A stretch of 64,000 nucleotides of DNA, taken from the NCBI GenBank assembly GCA_032622095.1, contig CP136065.1, positions 206,188,151 through 206,252,150 on the forward strand, in the 5' to 3' direction. The notes beneath the pieces were generated by a model. That model was not told where the DNA came from and searched no databases. It was given only the letters and a program-made list of their open reading frames with translations. This DNA is from Siphonodentalium dalli. Its lineage: Eukaryota > Mollusca > Scaphopoda > Gadilida > Siphonodentaliidae. The stretch's first letter is position 1, and each line of letters opens with the position of its first letter. Below, piece by piece: positions 1 to 12,774 of this stretch. Made by a program: the position numbers and the translations under genes.

Positions 1-91
1 CGCTTCGCGCTCAGAAGGGCACGCTACGACTCGTCATCGTGGTTTACGATCCAGTCAGTATTACCTGACGTATCGTCGATACATACTATAG
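1..91 (+). CDS. Partial terminal exon, copy 1 of a triplicated small basic exon
   Basis: The window opens inside this exon. Reading from base 2, the frame gives a Ser/Arg/Tyr-rich tail (ASRSEGHATTRHRG and onward, ending RRYIL) and stops with TAG at 89-91. The same bases occur at 12684-12774 and 17863-17953 without visible change in the coding part, whereas the following 3' sequence differs between copies. I do not recognise the protein. It may be the last exon of a tandemly duplicated gene whose earlier exons lie mainly outside the window, or a chance open frame inside a repeat. Confidence 0.35.
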   Translation, partial: ASRSEGHATTRHRGLRSSQYYLTYRRYIL

Positions 92-1973
92 AAATGATCC
101 CTAAAAGTATGATCTTAAACATTCTCCGTCTCTGAATCCCTATGTATGTGGCTGTGTTTATATAATTGTGGTGTCCTTCTAGCTGATAGATTTTTGACGA
201 ATGTTTTGATCATTTTGATGTTTATAGATGATCAGTTATATGTTGTCCTAAATTACAGAAACATCGCACAACTTAAGCCACTAAACAAAATCCTGATTTC
301 CTGACTTTTAATGTATAAAATGTGTATTTTATACATAAATTGTGATTATTTTTAGAATGAAGGTGCGTAACTCTATTAACTAAACTCTAGCACCTTGCTC
401 TTTATATAGAGTTATTTCCACTGGATAGCATTAATTCGAAGAACCAACAAACTAAAATAATTATAAGTTTTGTAAATGGGTACTTTTTGTTCTACCAGGT
501 TCTACGACTATTTTTGTTAGGGACCTGTGGGTATTACGTTATGATCACTCATGGTATTACATATTTCTGTTGTACCACTGATATATAATAGCATTCGTGA
601 AAGAAAAAGCTGGAAACACTCCACAACGCATGCAGGTATACCCAGGGACGCACGGTTTGTCTTTCTTCGACGGACACATATGAAGCGAGTCATAATCTTC
701 AGCCAATAAACGGACATGGCTCATTTGAACCTCCAACATAATTTGGAAGTCAATAAATACAAAAAGGTTGGCGAAATCTGATTAAGTTTTCTACCAATCT
801 ACAGCCTTTATATACTTTGCATGCACGAAAAAACTTGCTAAATTAATCACTTTTTACAACTGTTTTCAATTTGTTTTGCAGATATGTCAGACGCTCTTTA
901 TCTATACCATATTAGGAATTGATTAATTAGGAACGCTCTTTATTATTCCATGCTGAAGAAAAGTCGATCGCCATTCGATTTTTCAAAAGACGACGTCTTT
1001 CTATAAAGTTAATCCGTATAAAAAGTAGGCCTAGCTTGGTATATATTTACCGTAGTTATCGACCTGTATATGTTTATAGGTGTATATTTACCGTAGTTAT
1101 CGACCTGTATATGTTTATCAACAAATGCGAGCAGAATTTTAAGATGGTCTACCCCATCCGGACCATAATGACAAAAACATTTTGTTTTTTAATTAAAAAA
1201 AACAAACAAAAAACCCGATTTTAAAAATATAAATGCCCTTTGCTGTAAATAAAACAAAGACAAAACTGAAGATTTGGGTATATTATTTATCTATAAAGGC
1301 GTCATTAAATCGTGAAAGTGGTATATTCCTGCAAAATATCTTAATCAAAATATAATTTCCCCTGATAGGATAGGATAGGATAGGATAATTGTATTTACAA
1401 ATCATGTAAATAATTGTATTTATATGAAAAGTACAAATACCATAGATAAAACAGAATAGATACATGTAGATTGTCTCTTTGGTGGAGAGTGCTAACAAGA
1501 TATAGTCACCCGTAAACCTATCATAAATGGTTGTGTGTATGTTATTACACCAGATAAAAATAAAATATATAACCGTGTCCTGTAGCTTCGATTCATAATT
1601 ATTTATATCCCGGAAACTATTTATAACTTGTTAGGAAGAGATATACCAGCTTTAAGACACGCCAAATCGCATGCAACTGTGCTTTAATTTAAACCCATGG
1701 AATTTGATTGGGCCACAATCCGGGATCAATACATCAATAAGTATACAAGTATACAAAATATATGGGGACTACACAGCATGCCATCGGAGGGACCGCTTAA
1801 ATAAAGTTATGTTGAGTATTCCGATGGGGTATCCACGCAGCCTGTTCTCCTGGCGCATAAGTCAAATTGTGAATATTTGGAGGCCGAAATTGGTTCAATG
1901 TTACTGGGAAAATAGAAGCATGACTTATGAATATATAGGAAATTAGGCCTGAGCATGAGGTACAAGGGGGTTG

Positions 1974-2100
1974 TGCAAATGGAAATATGCAAAAAGTTGT
2001 GTTGGTACGATTCCGACTCAAGGGGGGGGGGGGGTGCAAATGGAATTATGCAAAAAGTTGTGTTGGTGTGATTGCGACTCAAGGGGGGGGGGGGGGTGCA
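1974..2100 (+). repeat. 61-62 bp tandem repeat ending in long G runs
   Basis: Two consecutive units start with TGCAAATGGAA (1974 and 2035) and end in runs of 13 and 14 G (2022-2034, 2083-2096). A third partial unit starts at 2097, and a short G run also precedes the first unit. The array lies in the 345 bp specific to copy 1. The G tracts could form quadruplex structures. Confidence 0.8.
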
Positions 2101-3642
2101 GTTGGAAATTCCCAAGGTGGACACCCCCCAGCGGAGACCCTCTAGCCAGATCACTGAATGTAAACCTATATTTCAAAACGAAGCAAGTCCTATATAGCAC
2201 TATTTTAGCAATCGGTGGTTCTATACAAGCCAATTACGATAATGTGTTCTCACTGCGACCCGTGCCAATCGGAATAACGGGTATTTCAGAATCATATAAG
2301 TCCAATGTGAACCAATTTGAATATTTACATTCAATATTAGGCCAGGCAAATATGGACATAGGTGTCGCCTGGAGGGGGAATTTATGGGACCAACATTTTT
2401 GGTTAGCGTAAATACTAAACTTTCGGAATCCGTATGTTGGATATGTCAGATAGGCGGACTTTTTTCTCACCGCGTGGTTTTCTTGAGGCACCCGATGAAA
2501 AAATCGGTCATTTTTTAAATAAAGCCGTCATTATTGACAGAGTATTTTCACACATTTTGAGAAGAAATATTCGTCCAATTTTGATACCTGAGTAGGGTAA
2601 TACACGTAACTATTGAATCTCAGAATGACAATCATGACGTCATGTGACGTCGACTAATATTTTGGGTGAGACAAATATGACGATTCACGCAAAGCGTTGT
2701 CTTTCGTTTCTTTTAAATCACAAAGTAAGACGGGTATGCCACATTGTTTTATACCGTGTGAAACTACTGCCAATTGGCTATATTTTGATATATAACTTAT
2801 CGCTGCAGGCCGCATTATTTTTTATCAGAGGCAGAAAAATCAACCCTCCCCCCTAAAGTTAAGATGCGCCATGCTGTGGTATAAGGCACACATAACTCAC
2901 GGTTACATGTCAATAGGCTTAATTAACACAACGGCCGTTGAAAGTCTGCTAAAGAATGTAATAATATATAAGTTTCTGTCTACAAACCCGAACATTCAAG
3001 TAGAAACAATATATAATGTACCCCCAGACCCGAAATTTTAATAAATTTTAGAATTTTTCGTAAAAAATTATATAAAACGCATTTTTAAAAAAATTTCTGG
3101 AAGGCAAAAAAGAAAATAATTAGTAAGGATGGACATAATTCATGTATACGGCAATTTCATTCCGCATTGGATTAAAAAATTACATACTAATCCAAAATGG
3201 CTGCCAATATGGCAGCCGCAATATAGGTGGAAATTGGGAAATATAGTTCTATCCCTCCGCGACAGCACGAGTGTCGTTATATGTTTAGTACACGCTTCGC
3301 GTCCTAGAATCCGTGCATTAAAAATACATGATTAGAATGTGTATTTAGGCTCATACAGGGCGTGTTTGTCATGTGTGATGATTCTTTTATTTAAATAGTT
3401 CCAGTTTCATGGTTGAGGCGAACGTGCCCATTATTGACGAATCTTGCATTCATGAGCATTCGTGCTCAAGTAATCCGTGTCCCTTGAAACAGTTGGCAAT
3501 TTGAGCGAGGTATTTACAGATGAGCAGGATTGTTTAAAACGAAGAACCGAGTAGCAGTAACACATTGAATGCCTGATCGTTATTTATGCCAGTTACCTTT
3601 GATATAATCAATAAGAAATTACTTAAACCCGACAATAGAAGG

Positions 3643-4077
3643 TCAATCTTTCTCAAAGGATATTATTCCAAGTGCTACCAGACATGATGGTACATATGAG
3701 GTGGATATGTCGTGGATACCATTATCGAAGTCTGGGCTGGACGAGATTGATGCGGGTTCACACCCGACTTGATTGGGCGAAAATGGGACCGATTTTAAAG
3801 CTAGATGTGAGATAAGGAACATCTCATTTTGCCATCCGATAAATACATGACCACTTCGATAAGAAATGATAATTTGTTCACACTCACTGAAGCAACCGTA
3901 TTTGAAGCAGTAATTTTGATTCTGAGTCAGTGCCTCCATTAATCTTTTATATATACAATCTACAATTGCTGTACAATAGCTTCGACCCACAGAAGACGGT
4001 CGTGATAACACCGAGTGAATTTTTCCAGACACTAAATCACCATCGCCGCTTTCATTGACTAGTGTCCAATAACGCAA
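3643..4077 (-). CDS. Unassigned 144-residue open frame inside the giant element
   Basis: This is the longest frame in the element interior. It is Cys- and Ser-rich with no signal peptide, membrane span or motif that I recognise. It has no second copy in the window, so conservation cannot be used as support. It could be a captured host exon, part of a decayed transposase, or chance: a frame of this length is not rare in 64 kb of six-frame sequence. Confidence 0.15.
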   Translation of the reverse strand: MRYWTLVNESGDGDLVSGKIHSVLSRPSSVGRSYCTAIVDCIYKRLMEALTQNQNYCFKYGCFSECEQIIISYRSGHVFIGWQNEMFLISHLALKSVPFSPNQVGCEPASISSSPDFDNGIHDISTSYVPSCLVALGIISFEKD

Positions 4078-6499
4078 AGAAGATGAGATTCAGAAAAATA
4101 TATCGCTCGTCGTACAAAATTAGTTCAGATTTTGCATCTTCTGAAAAATTATTTGATCAGTGATAAACATAAGAATAGTCCAGAATGAGAATCCCTCCTG
4201 TGTGTCTAACTTAATTATGCAGTTTCTGTTGAACAAGATCGCCACGAAGGACCGCCTTATTTGCAATATATGAACGCGATAACCTTCAGAAATATAACTG
4301 TTGTTTCCAAATTTGTGGAAATGTAAACTTGTCTACGTTATGTTACATTTAGTTTAAACATATTTTATTTTAACCAATATAACGTACAAAATTCACGGTA
4401 TGATGATGAGAGATATTGATGGTTATAATGGGATTTGGCAGTAAGCATAATGCTTATCTTAAGCCATCTCCTACACGTATGAAATAATGAATGGTGACCG
4501 TTTCATACAGACAAAACTAGAATGTACATTTCGATGTATATGAATGTATACAGCTCAAGAAATTACTAATGTTATTGTTAATTATAATGTGCCTGATACA
4601 TTTGAACGGCCCATATTCAGACCAGGAGACCTGCTGCTGTTGCAAGCACCATTGGTGTTTGAAACGTAAAACTCATGTCATTAATGTTTCAATCGGGCTT
4701 TATTCAATATTCGTATTTACAGGCAACACCGGCGGAAAACAATATGGCGAATAATTCCTCGTCCCCATATCGTCCTGATTGAACAAAGACATATGCACGT
4801 ATTCCCCACACGCTGTTCAGTAAATACTAAACTACGGCTATCGTGTCCAGTTACTGATTTCGCTCAGCACATTCGGAGTTGTTATGGATGAGTTATCGTA
4901 GATCAGATTCTGGTCTGCACAGAAGTTGTTGCTATTTGTCATTTCTGAGATGCAGAGACAAATTACACCAAGACTCGTGATCCCATTTTGTTTTACCCAT
5001 TTGCACATCAAACACTATCACAATATAATATCAGGATACGCACTATAGACGGTGCACTCACGTCGCACATAGTGGGGTAACAAAAGATACATTTGAATTG
5101 AACTGTAACACATCTGGCGTTAGATATGACCGGTGGGTGGAATTATAATGCTTTAATCATGAACGGCCATAATCAATATATGGTATGTTTTCAGACATCC
5201 GACCCGCTGGCATCAGCAGGTCCCTAACCGCATTATTTTTGGACTTATCTAGTTAGTTATTATACGCTTCCTGGTATCAACCTTTGTATGGCATGAAAAC
5301 AAATAATTGCAATTGTCGTCCTTTTCACATTTTGTTGTCATAATGAGCTAAAACTTACACTGGGATACCAAACGTTCAAAATGTATCAGTCTACATGATA
5401 AAACTCCATGCCAATTATCCGATATATATGTTGTTTTCTGAGTGTACAGCCTTTCAGAAGTAATCCTACCTACTCATCAGCATAGAAAGATATGGGTAAT
5501 ATGAGTGTTCATCTAGCATGGGATAACTGTCAGTATTTTGGGTACCTCGTCTTACAAGCAATTGTTCAGTCACATCGAGGGCAAATGAGGTGACACGAGA
5601 CTCCAGTACCATACTATACAGTGTAAGATACAATCGAAATGTATAGGAACATAGTTTGACAGTTGTATGTGATTTACCACATCGCTGGTATTTTCGTTGT
5701 TGGAAATGTCGCTTAGAGCCTTGACTTTGCTTTGCAACTTATATACTGCTAGTACAAGCAAATAAATCCCACCGTTAAGCAGCTGACAAACTACAAGAGG
5801 GATATCAACCAGGTTTACATCTCCTTGTGTGCGAAATAAGTGTCATGGAAAATAATCCGGTAAATGTTAGAATACAAAGTTCAACGATTCTATTGCGTGA
5901 TGATGAAACAGAACGAACGTGTATAATGTGACGGTTTGATAATTTGCGGACTGGGCAGCAATTTCTATTGGTCAGTGAGATCCATTTATACTTACTTTTA
6001 GAACGGTATACATGAGACCCAATGTATCAGTAGCTCCGTTATTGTAATCACGCCTCGTTGATAGAGGGTAACCAACGATTCGTATCAACATGAGTTATTT
6101 GTTGAGGTATATATACCGAATTGGTTAATTGGTTAATTATGTTATTCGTGGTCGCATTTTGTTACAAATAGCCATAGAGAGTGCCAAGTATGCTTAAATA
6201 TCGTGTTAGATGTAATATATCCCACACAATTTCCTTATTCTTTTCGCAAAGATAGTCAGACAGCCATCTGCCTTAGACTAATCATGTTCATTGTGAAATA
6301 ATTTGCACGACATGCCACCGATTTTGAAGAACAAATCTTACTTGAGCGCGAATGAATGCAAATTTTGTCGATCCTCTCACTCGTGGGTACAATCTGGTTG
6401 TCATTTCAATAGAACTGGCCACTGTTATGTGATAGTATTGCAAAATGATATGAATATAATAGGACTATTGGTTTTATAAGACATTGTATTGCGATGGTG

Positions 6500-7240
6500 G
6501 TGTTAATTGCGACGTGACAGATTTAACAATTTCCATCCATATAACGGAAACCGTTTTGGCAGCCATTTTGGGGTTAATATGTCATGTACATGTTGTAACC
6601 GACGACGGCATGAAATTATCGTACATACAAATTATATCCACCCACGCTACAATATTGTCTTTACGCATTTCGAGAAGATGACAAAAAGAGGTTTTTGATT
6701 AGTTTCGGACTAAACTAATTAAATATTTAATTAAAAATTGGGACCAGGATGTGCTTTGTGTACCGGTTTCACTTAAATGTTCTAGTCGATGGATCGGGAT
6801 ATACATATTACATAAAACTGTAGCTGATCAACGGCCGTTGTGTTAGTTAAGCCATTTTGGCAAGTAATCGTGCGTTCTTACAAATATTACAATTCCCACC
6901 TATTTACCGGCCACCATATTGGCAGCCATCTTGTGTTATTAGGCCAGTTTTTAAACCAAGACGGAACGAAATTACCGTATACACTAATTATCTCCACCCT
7001 TAATCCATTATTTTCATTTTTGCATCCCGGAAGAAGACAAAATGCATTTTTAGATTATCTTTTTGGGGAAAAAATCTAAAATTTGTTAACAAATTGAGTC
7101 AGGATGTACATTATGCAATATTGTTACTTTAATGCTCGGCTGCGTCGATCGAAACATATATATTAGACAATAACTTAGCAGTCCACCAACGGCCGTTGTG
7201 TTAATTTCGCACTTTGGCACATAATCGTGCGTTATGTGTG
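6500..7240. repeat. Subterminal tandem units (about 355 bp) of giant element 1
   Basis: CAACGGCCGTTG occurs at about 6829 and 7190 and, at the other end of the element, at about 2933. Each unit carries a TTTGGCAGCCATTTTGG-type motif (about 6556, 6905, and inverted at about 3200), followed by a conserved GGAACGAAATTACCGTA-like stretch and an aatta-rich tail. Unit spacing is about 350-360 bp. Confidence 0.75.
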
Positions 7241-7808
7241 CCTTACACCACAGCCTGCCCCCTCTCAGATTTAGGGGGGAGGGTTGATTTTTTTGCCTTT
7301 GATAAAAAATAATGCCACCAAAATCGATAAGTGATATATTATAACATAGCTAATTGGCAGTAGTTTCCCATGGTATAAACTAATTGGGCATAACCATCTT
7401 ACTTCTGATTTTATAAGAAACGAAAGACAACGCTTTGCGTGAATCGTCATATTTTTCTCACCCTAAAAATTATTTTACGTCACATGACGTCATAACTGTT
7501 GTTCCGAGATTCAATGGTTACATGTATTATCTTACTCTTGTTATCGCCCCATTCACAGGTATCAAAATTGGACGAATATCTCATCTCAAAAGGTGTGAAT
7601 ATACTCTGTCAAATATGTCGGCTTTATTGAAAAAATTACCGATTTTATCAACAGATGCCTCAATAAAACCACGCGGTGCGAAAAAAATCCGCCTATCTGA
7701 CAAAGCCAACATACGGATTCCGAAAGTTAATTGTTCATGCTAACCAAAAATGTAGGTCTCATAAATTCCCTCTCCAGGCGACACATATGTCCATATTTGC
7801 CTAGACTA

Positions 7809-7925
7809 TATGGACCTTTTTCACAAGGATATGTTGACCCTGAACGGAGTAGCAAACAATCGTGTCCAAATTAGTTATTTCCATAAATTTTACATTAAAT
7901 AAACAGCTTGATTGTTATATAATAC
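7809..7925 (+). repeat. Segmental duplication copy 1, resumed right part
   Basis: After the giant element, sequence collinear with 14700-14812 returns (GGATATGTTGACCCTGAACG and following, through ACAGCTTGATTGTTATATAA). This proves that the element inserted into a pre-existing duplicate. Confidence 0.85.
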
Positions 7926-7972
7926 AAGTTGTACATGCAGTGAATATCGTTGGTGGAATCATTACTTATTTT

Positions 7973-8216
7973 CAAGCCTTGAAATAGTGTGTCTGTCATT
8001 TGCAGAATGAGTTCCTCAGAGGGTGAATTTACTGATACTACCCCGCATAGCGTGCTAGCATCACCAAATTCACCCTCTGGGAACCTCATTCTGATGAGGT
8101 GTAAGCAGAATGAGGTCGAATTTGGTTATGCTAGCCCGCTATGCGGGTTAGCATCACTAAATTTACCCTCTGGGGACCTCATTCTGCAAATGACAGACAC
8201 CCTATTTCAAGGCTTG
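7973..8216. mobile_element. Palindromic MITE with CAAGCCTTGAAATAG termini, long form
   Basis: The outer inverted repeats begin CAAGCCTTGAAATAG and include GTGTCTGTCATTTGCAGAATGAG. Inside lie two further inverted blocks (a GGGTGAATTTA type and a CTAGC/GCTAG type), giving a nested hairpin. A shorter, 131-bp version is at 56831-56961. No coding capacity. Confidence 0.85.
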
Positions 8217-8449
8217 CTTATGTTATCAACTATATTAAAAATTCGTCCCGACTAAGGGTAAATATTTACATTTGTGCGCAGTTCAAACGTTGCGTTCTGT
8301 TTACAGTGGGTGTGATTTTGATTGTAATTTTCGACGATCTTAGTTGATTGTTACATTCTCTCAGTGAATATAGTGTTTAAGTTCTAACTTTTTCAGATTT
8401 ATCTTCTGCAATAATTCCACAGTAACAATGGTCTAACCAAGTCAGCTGT

Positions 8450-11332
8450 AAATCTATATCTATATTTGCGAATGTCTGTCTGTCTGTCTGTCTGTCTGTG
8501 TTCTATAGAAATTCACAGGGGACCATCTAGATGATGCCAAAGGGGTCTACTAGGAGTAGCTTTTTACGAGAAAGATAATGGTCGGGGTTAGAATTTTCTA
8601 AAGTGACGCCGTTGTTGTAATGGGCAGAAAAGGGGGAGGGGCCGAAAATAAATTTGTCGCCGATTGCCACCAAACTTATATATAATAATCCCCATGATAT
8701 GAGGAATCTAATGGTGAGGTTTAAATATGACAAAAGTCGCGCCGTTCGCGTCATGGGTGCCCGGAAGGGGGAGGGGGAGATTTTTTTTCTGTCGCCGATT
8801 TCCACCAAACTTATATATAATCATCCCCATGATATGAAAAAACCAACGGTGTGGTTTAAAAGTGGCGTCGTTCGAGTCAGGGATGCACGGAAGGGGAGAG
8901 GGGCACCAAAATTGAAAAACTAATTTTAGCGCCGATCTCCACCAAATTGATATATATTCTTCTTCATGATACAAGGAATCAAATTGTGCGATTTAACAAC
9001 GCCAAATTGTTGTCTTTTGGTTGAGAGATTGGGAGGGGGTGGGCACTAAATTTGATAATAATTGGTTTAGTCGCCGATTGCCACCACACTTATACCAAAT
9101 CATCCCCATGGTATGAGGAGTCTAATGGTGTTGCTTATATCTGTCAAATGTGGCCTCATTCGAGTCAGGGTTGCATTGAAAGGGACAGGGGCACCAAAAT
9201 TGATGCACAATTTTTTGCGCCAATTTCCACCAAATTGATACACGTTCTTATCCAAGATACGAGGAAACTAATCGGGTGATTTAAAGACGCCATAGTGGTG
9301 CTGTTTGTTTGAGAGATGGGGGGTGGATTGGCACAAAATTTGATTAAATAAATGGTTTAGTAGCCGATTATCACCAAACTTATAAACAATCATCTCCATG
9401 ATATCAGGAGTATAATCGTGTGGGTTAAGGATGTCATAAGTGGGCCATTCGAGCCAGTGGTGTATAGAGATGAGAGGGACACAACAGATTATATATATAT
9501 GTTTAGTGCCGATTTCCACCAGATTGATACATATTCTTCTCTGTGATACGAGGAATCTTATCGTGTCGTTTAGATACACCAAATTTGTGCCCTATGGGTG
9601 AGAGATATGGGGACCTTAAATTTGATACGAATTTGTACCGAGATGGCACCAAGGCGTTCTAAGAGGGGTAACTGTTTACAAGGAAGATAACGATGCGGGT
9701 AAAAAAATTCTAAAATGACGCTGTTGATGTCAGGGGAAGGTCGGCAAAATTAAAAATATATCGTGAAATAGTTTTGTCGCCGATTTCCACCAAACGAATA
9801 CATAATCACCTTCGCAATATGGCGTTGTTCGAGTCAACGTTGCATCAACAATTGATTTAATAAACTATTTTTAGCCCAGATTTCCACCAAATTGATATAT
9901 TATTCTTCTCTATGATACGAGGAATATCATCGTGTGATTTAAAGACGTCAAATTGCTGTCTGTTGGGTTAGAGATATGGGTCATAACTATTCTCAGAATT
10001 TGTTTAGTTGCTGATTACCACCAAACATATATATAATCATCGCCAGTATATCATGCATTCATGAGTCTAATGGGAGTGGTTTAAATATGTCAAAAGAGGC
10101 AAACGCTGGTACAAATTTATTTGGCACCAATTTCCACCGAATTCATACACGTTTTTCTCTAATGATATACCATGAATTAAATCACATTTGGTGTTGTTTG
10201 CGTCACGGATGGCGAGCGGATATGCACTACCATTGATAAGATTGCTATTCGCCGATATCCACATATAAGTTATATACAGTCACCAGGCCATCTCCATATC
10301 ATTTTAAGTAGTTTTGGACGTTCACATTTCACAATCGCGACATACGGTGACCCGCTTAAGTCACTTGAACAATTATATCTTCTTAACTGTCATATTTATA
10401 TGGGAATAGCAATCAGGGCATTCACAAAATGAGCTAGCAAAAAGAGATACATAGAAGAAGCATTAAACGTATAATTATCATTCTATTGAAGAGATACATA
10501 TATTCGTGCAAACTGAGAGACCTCGAACCGTCAGAGGATTGCATATATATTATAACAAAATTGAGTCTGTTCCATTCAATACAGTTTCCACAAAAAAGTT
10601 ACAATTTGTCAAGAGATATGGAAGGCCTGTTCAAAAATAGTGGTCACAGTGTGCAGTCAAATATAGTTTCTTCGTATATACAAGAAAATGCAGTTAGTAG
10701 CATAAGACTCTTCAGGATCCTCCCAATACTGCACATCTGACAAGGGTTTTATAACAGACTCCTCGACTGACATAGACAACTCAAAATATCGCTCTGTGCC
10801 TGGCACATGTAGCTAATATTTATGCGCATCAACATTTCGTTTAAACTGAGAATATTTAGCCAATATATAGCACCACGAACAGAGGAGCACCTGGAAATTT
10901 CTTTGAAACATCTGTATCTTCATGGAGATATGATAGCCAGGTGTCCTCGAGAACTTAGTCCAACCCACCAAATTGATTGATACATCTCAATATTTAAAAC
11001 CCAATTATCATCTTTTATCGAACTAATGTGTTTATGATGTCCATGTATCATATTATAACGTCTAATGTATACGCAGTTGTAAATAAATAAATACTTCATT
11101 ATTGTTGGAACGGATTAATCGCGACAATCAAAATGACAATTGACAAGGTGAGCCACTACTTATATCCCATGACTGTAATAATCATGTTTTATGATGCTAT
11201 TTGAATATACAATTTATGAGAAACACTTTAAGCAACAGCATTCTCTATCCCCAACAAATATCCACAGCATACAGAGGGTTTCTCATCACATTAACCTGGG
11301 CAACGCCGGGTAACCCTGCTAATCGGTTATAA
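8450..11332 (-). mobile_element. 2.9-kb dispersed element, minus-strand copy, with internal 137-bp array
   Basis: This is the reverse complement of 57234-60047. One end carries a GTCT microsatellite (8477-8503) next to a TCTATATCTATA stretch; the other end (11290-11332) carries the complement of CCCGGCGTTGCCCAGG. The interior from about 8640 to 10260 is a degenerate array whose units, on the minus strand, read close to AAGTTTGGTGGCAATCGGCGAC at roughly 140-bp spacing. Similar termini (a CCCGGC box at one end, a GACA repeat at the other) occur in dispersed repeats of many invertebrates, but I cannot name the class. Confidence 0.8.
10486..10740 (+). pseudogene. Open-frame remnant shared by both copies of the dispersed element
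   Basis: The frame encodes an 84-residue peptide whose second half (starting LSRDMEGLFKNSGHSV) is retained with few changes at 57708-57944 on the minus strand. In that copy the frame continues after a one-base difference into TSDKGFRTDSSTD, where this copy ends with HI and a stop. No known motif is visible. It may be a decayed coding part of the element; alternatively the similarity only reflects recent common descent of the copies. Confidence 0.3.
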
Positions 11333-11429
11333 AAGTAAAGAATCAATCAAAGCCCACGTGAATCACGATAAGCGACGGAGATAATACAATGGAAATTAAA
11401 ACAAAATCAAATATTATGAATGACGCTCT

Positions 11430-11678
11430 TTAACCCTTTGAGTGCCAGGGGCCGATCTCATCGGCCCTAAACCTACAAAATAAGTCTGTTAAAGAATATA
11501 AGAATAAATTATTAAAATTGAAAACAATTGTTAAACAAAATAAAAAAAATAATGTTAGGCCAATGCATTCTCTTATATATGCGAGGCGACCTATGGTCGA
11601 CTCGCATATATAAGAGAATGCATTGGCACAGGGTATATGAGTTGATACAAAAATCGGACCTGGCACTCAAAGGGTTAA
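11430..11678. mobile_element. piggyBac-like MITE (TTAA, CCCTTTGAGTGCC ends) carrying the 67-bp hairpin
   Basis: TTAA at 11430-11433 and 11675-11678 flanks inverted termini CCCTTTGAGTGCCAG and CTGGCACTCAAAGGG. TTAA duplication with CCC-type ends is typical of piggyBac and its non-autonomous relatives. A perfect or near-perfect hairpin lies at 11560-11626, flanked by TTAGG and CACAGGG. No coding sequence. Confidence 0.85.
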
Positions 11679-12105
11679 CTATGGTCAATTTCTACCTAAC
11701 AAGTAAAATATAGTTTCAAGGGTATTGAATAACAAATATGAATCTAAAACACCTGTTCAGATAGGCTTCTATCAGTTAATATTGATTTTATTTCGATTTT
11801 AATCTTGTGTAATACATGTACATACAACCGCGCATGCATAGTATGTGCTATTGTCAGAACAGACACTTGCGTATAGCAAGAGAAAAACTCTACATTATTC
11901 TCTCAATTAAGACAAAATGTCATTTCGATTCAGATATTTTGCAGTTGTTGTAAGTGTGGCCTGTTAGATATAGGCCATCTTTAATGTTTACCATATGCGA
12001 AACAAAACCATAAACGCTCTTTATCGTAGTTGATCTTTCGACAGTGCATGCCGCCGATGAATGGGTTCGGGCATACGCACGTGTGAACAGTGTGTGTGAT
12101 ATCAG
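11679..12105. other. Gene-free stretch left of segmental copy 2
   Basis: I see no gene. One ACGCTCTTTAT word lies near 12012. An open plus-strand frame runs from about 12009 into the copy 2 exon-like segment and stops at 12197-12199; I cannot support it as coding. Confidence 0.4.
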
Positions 12106-12581
12106 GAGTCCAGTCAGTATTGTAAAGCGCAAGATCTCGCTGAAGAATTATTCAAGTTATATGAAATTAGTGCCTACCAACAACGGAAGCAACAAATAGT
12201 TCCCGATTTCTCAGCAGCTGCAACAAGAACGATGGTTGTTAATTTTAGCCGATACTGTTAAAAAAAAACAAAGAGCGTAGAACTTGTCTCCGTGCTGAAA
12301 GTTTGACAACATTTGTGTCATATGGGTACAGTAAATAATTTCTGTATATCACATTCAGTGAGATATTTGTCTATAACACTTGTCTCTGGTGCTACTTCTT
12401 AATTTGATCAAGCTGCGGTTGATACTGTCTTGATATATTAATATACTGGGTGTCGTTACTATAGCATACTATATAAAAAGTGTTATGTTGTCCTTATTGG
12501 AAAAACAAATAAATGAAGGTAATCCACAATTAACTCCATCGGTTTCTTAAAAAGGGCAAATTATATGATTTTTAAAAAGAG

Positions 12582-12774
12582 AACCACTCAGAATGCGAAC
12601 CCTTCCTCCTTTAAGTCAAAAGACAAAAAGGAACGGTCATCAATGACTCAAGATCAACCAACCGAGGTCAGGAGATCCGAGTCCGCTTCGCGCTCAGAAG
12701 GGCACGCTACGACTCGTCATCGTGGTTTACGATCCAGTCAGTATTACCTGACGTATCGTCGATACATACTATAG
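12582..12774 (+). CDS. Candidate terminal exon, copy 2
   Basis: A possible acceptor (AG at 12580-12581) opens a frame TTQNANPSSFKSKDKKERSS through SESASRSEGHATTRHRG to RRYIL and a TAG stop. The product is basic, hydrophilic and rich in Ser, Arg and Lys. Between copies 2 and 3 this segment shows about three substitutions, clearly fewer than the sequence on either side, which suggests constraint on the exon. The matching upstream exon (from 12106) is broken here by an in-frame stop at 12197-12199 and a weak donor, so this copy may not be functional. The family is unrecognised. Confidence 0.35.

Larger units (their letters stand above)
1..2337 (+). repeat. Segmental duplication copy 1, left part
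   Basis: This stretch aligns at high identity with 12684-14690 and 17863-19534. Shared landmarks are the exon-like start, the block with two ACGCTCTTTAT words near 890 and 930, a variable minisatellite at 1038-1117, a GATAG microsatellite near 1362-1386, and an unusually conserved run around 1640-1830. About 345 bp (roughly 1846-2190) present here is missing from copy 2. The copy is cut at 2337 by the giant element and resumes at 7809. Confidence 0.85.
2338..7808. mobile_element. Giant long-TIR DNA element (5.47 kb), non-autonomous as seen
   Basis: The segmental copy 1 is interrupted here; copy 2 (near 14690) reads straight through. The left end starts TAGGCCAGGCAAATATGG and the right end, read in reverse, TAGTCTAGGCAAATATGG. 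The inverted arms run about 570 bp (2338-2900 and 7240-7808) and end in a CCCTCCCCC tract. Both flanks show TAT (2335-2337 and 7809-7811), a likely 3-bp target duplication. Inside the arms lie subterminal tandem units of about 355 bp, each with the palindrome CAACGGCCGTTG and a paired ATGGC motif. No transposase-sized frame is visible, so I infer a non-autonomous or decayed element. The superfamily is not assigned. Confidence 0.8.

Noticed and set aside
2435-7743. Frames such as 7435-7743 in the arms of giant element 1
   Set aside because: The same sequence lies inverted in the other arm and is not open there, so these are chance frames in the TIR.
8654-8974. Overlapping frames with IYKFGGNRRQ and ISIWWRSALKL words
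   Set aside because: These are translations of the array unit on either strand. They recur with frameshifts in every unit and are not a protein repeat under selection.
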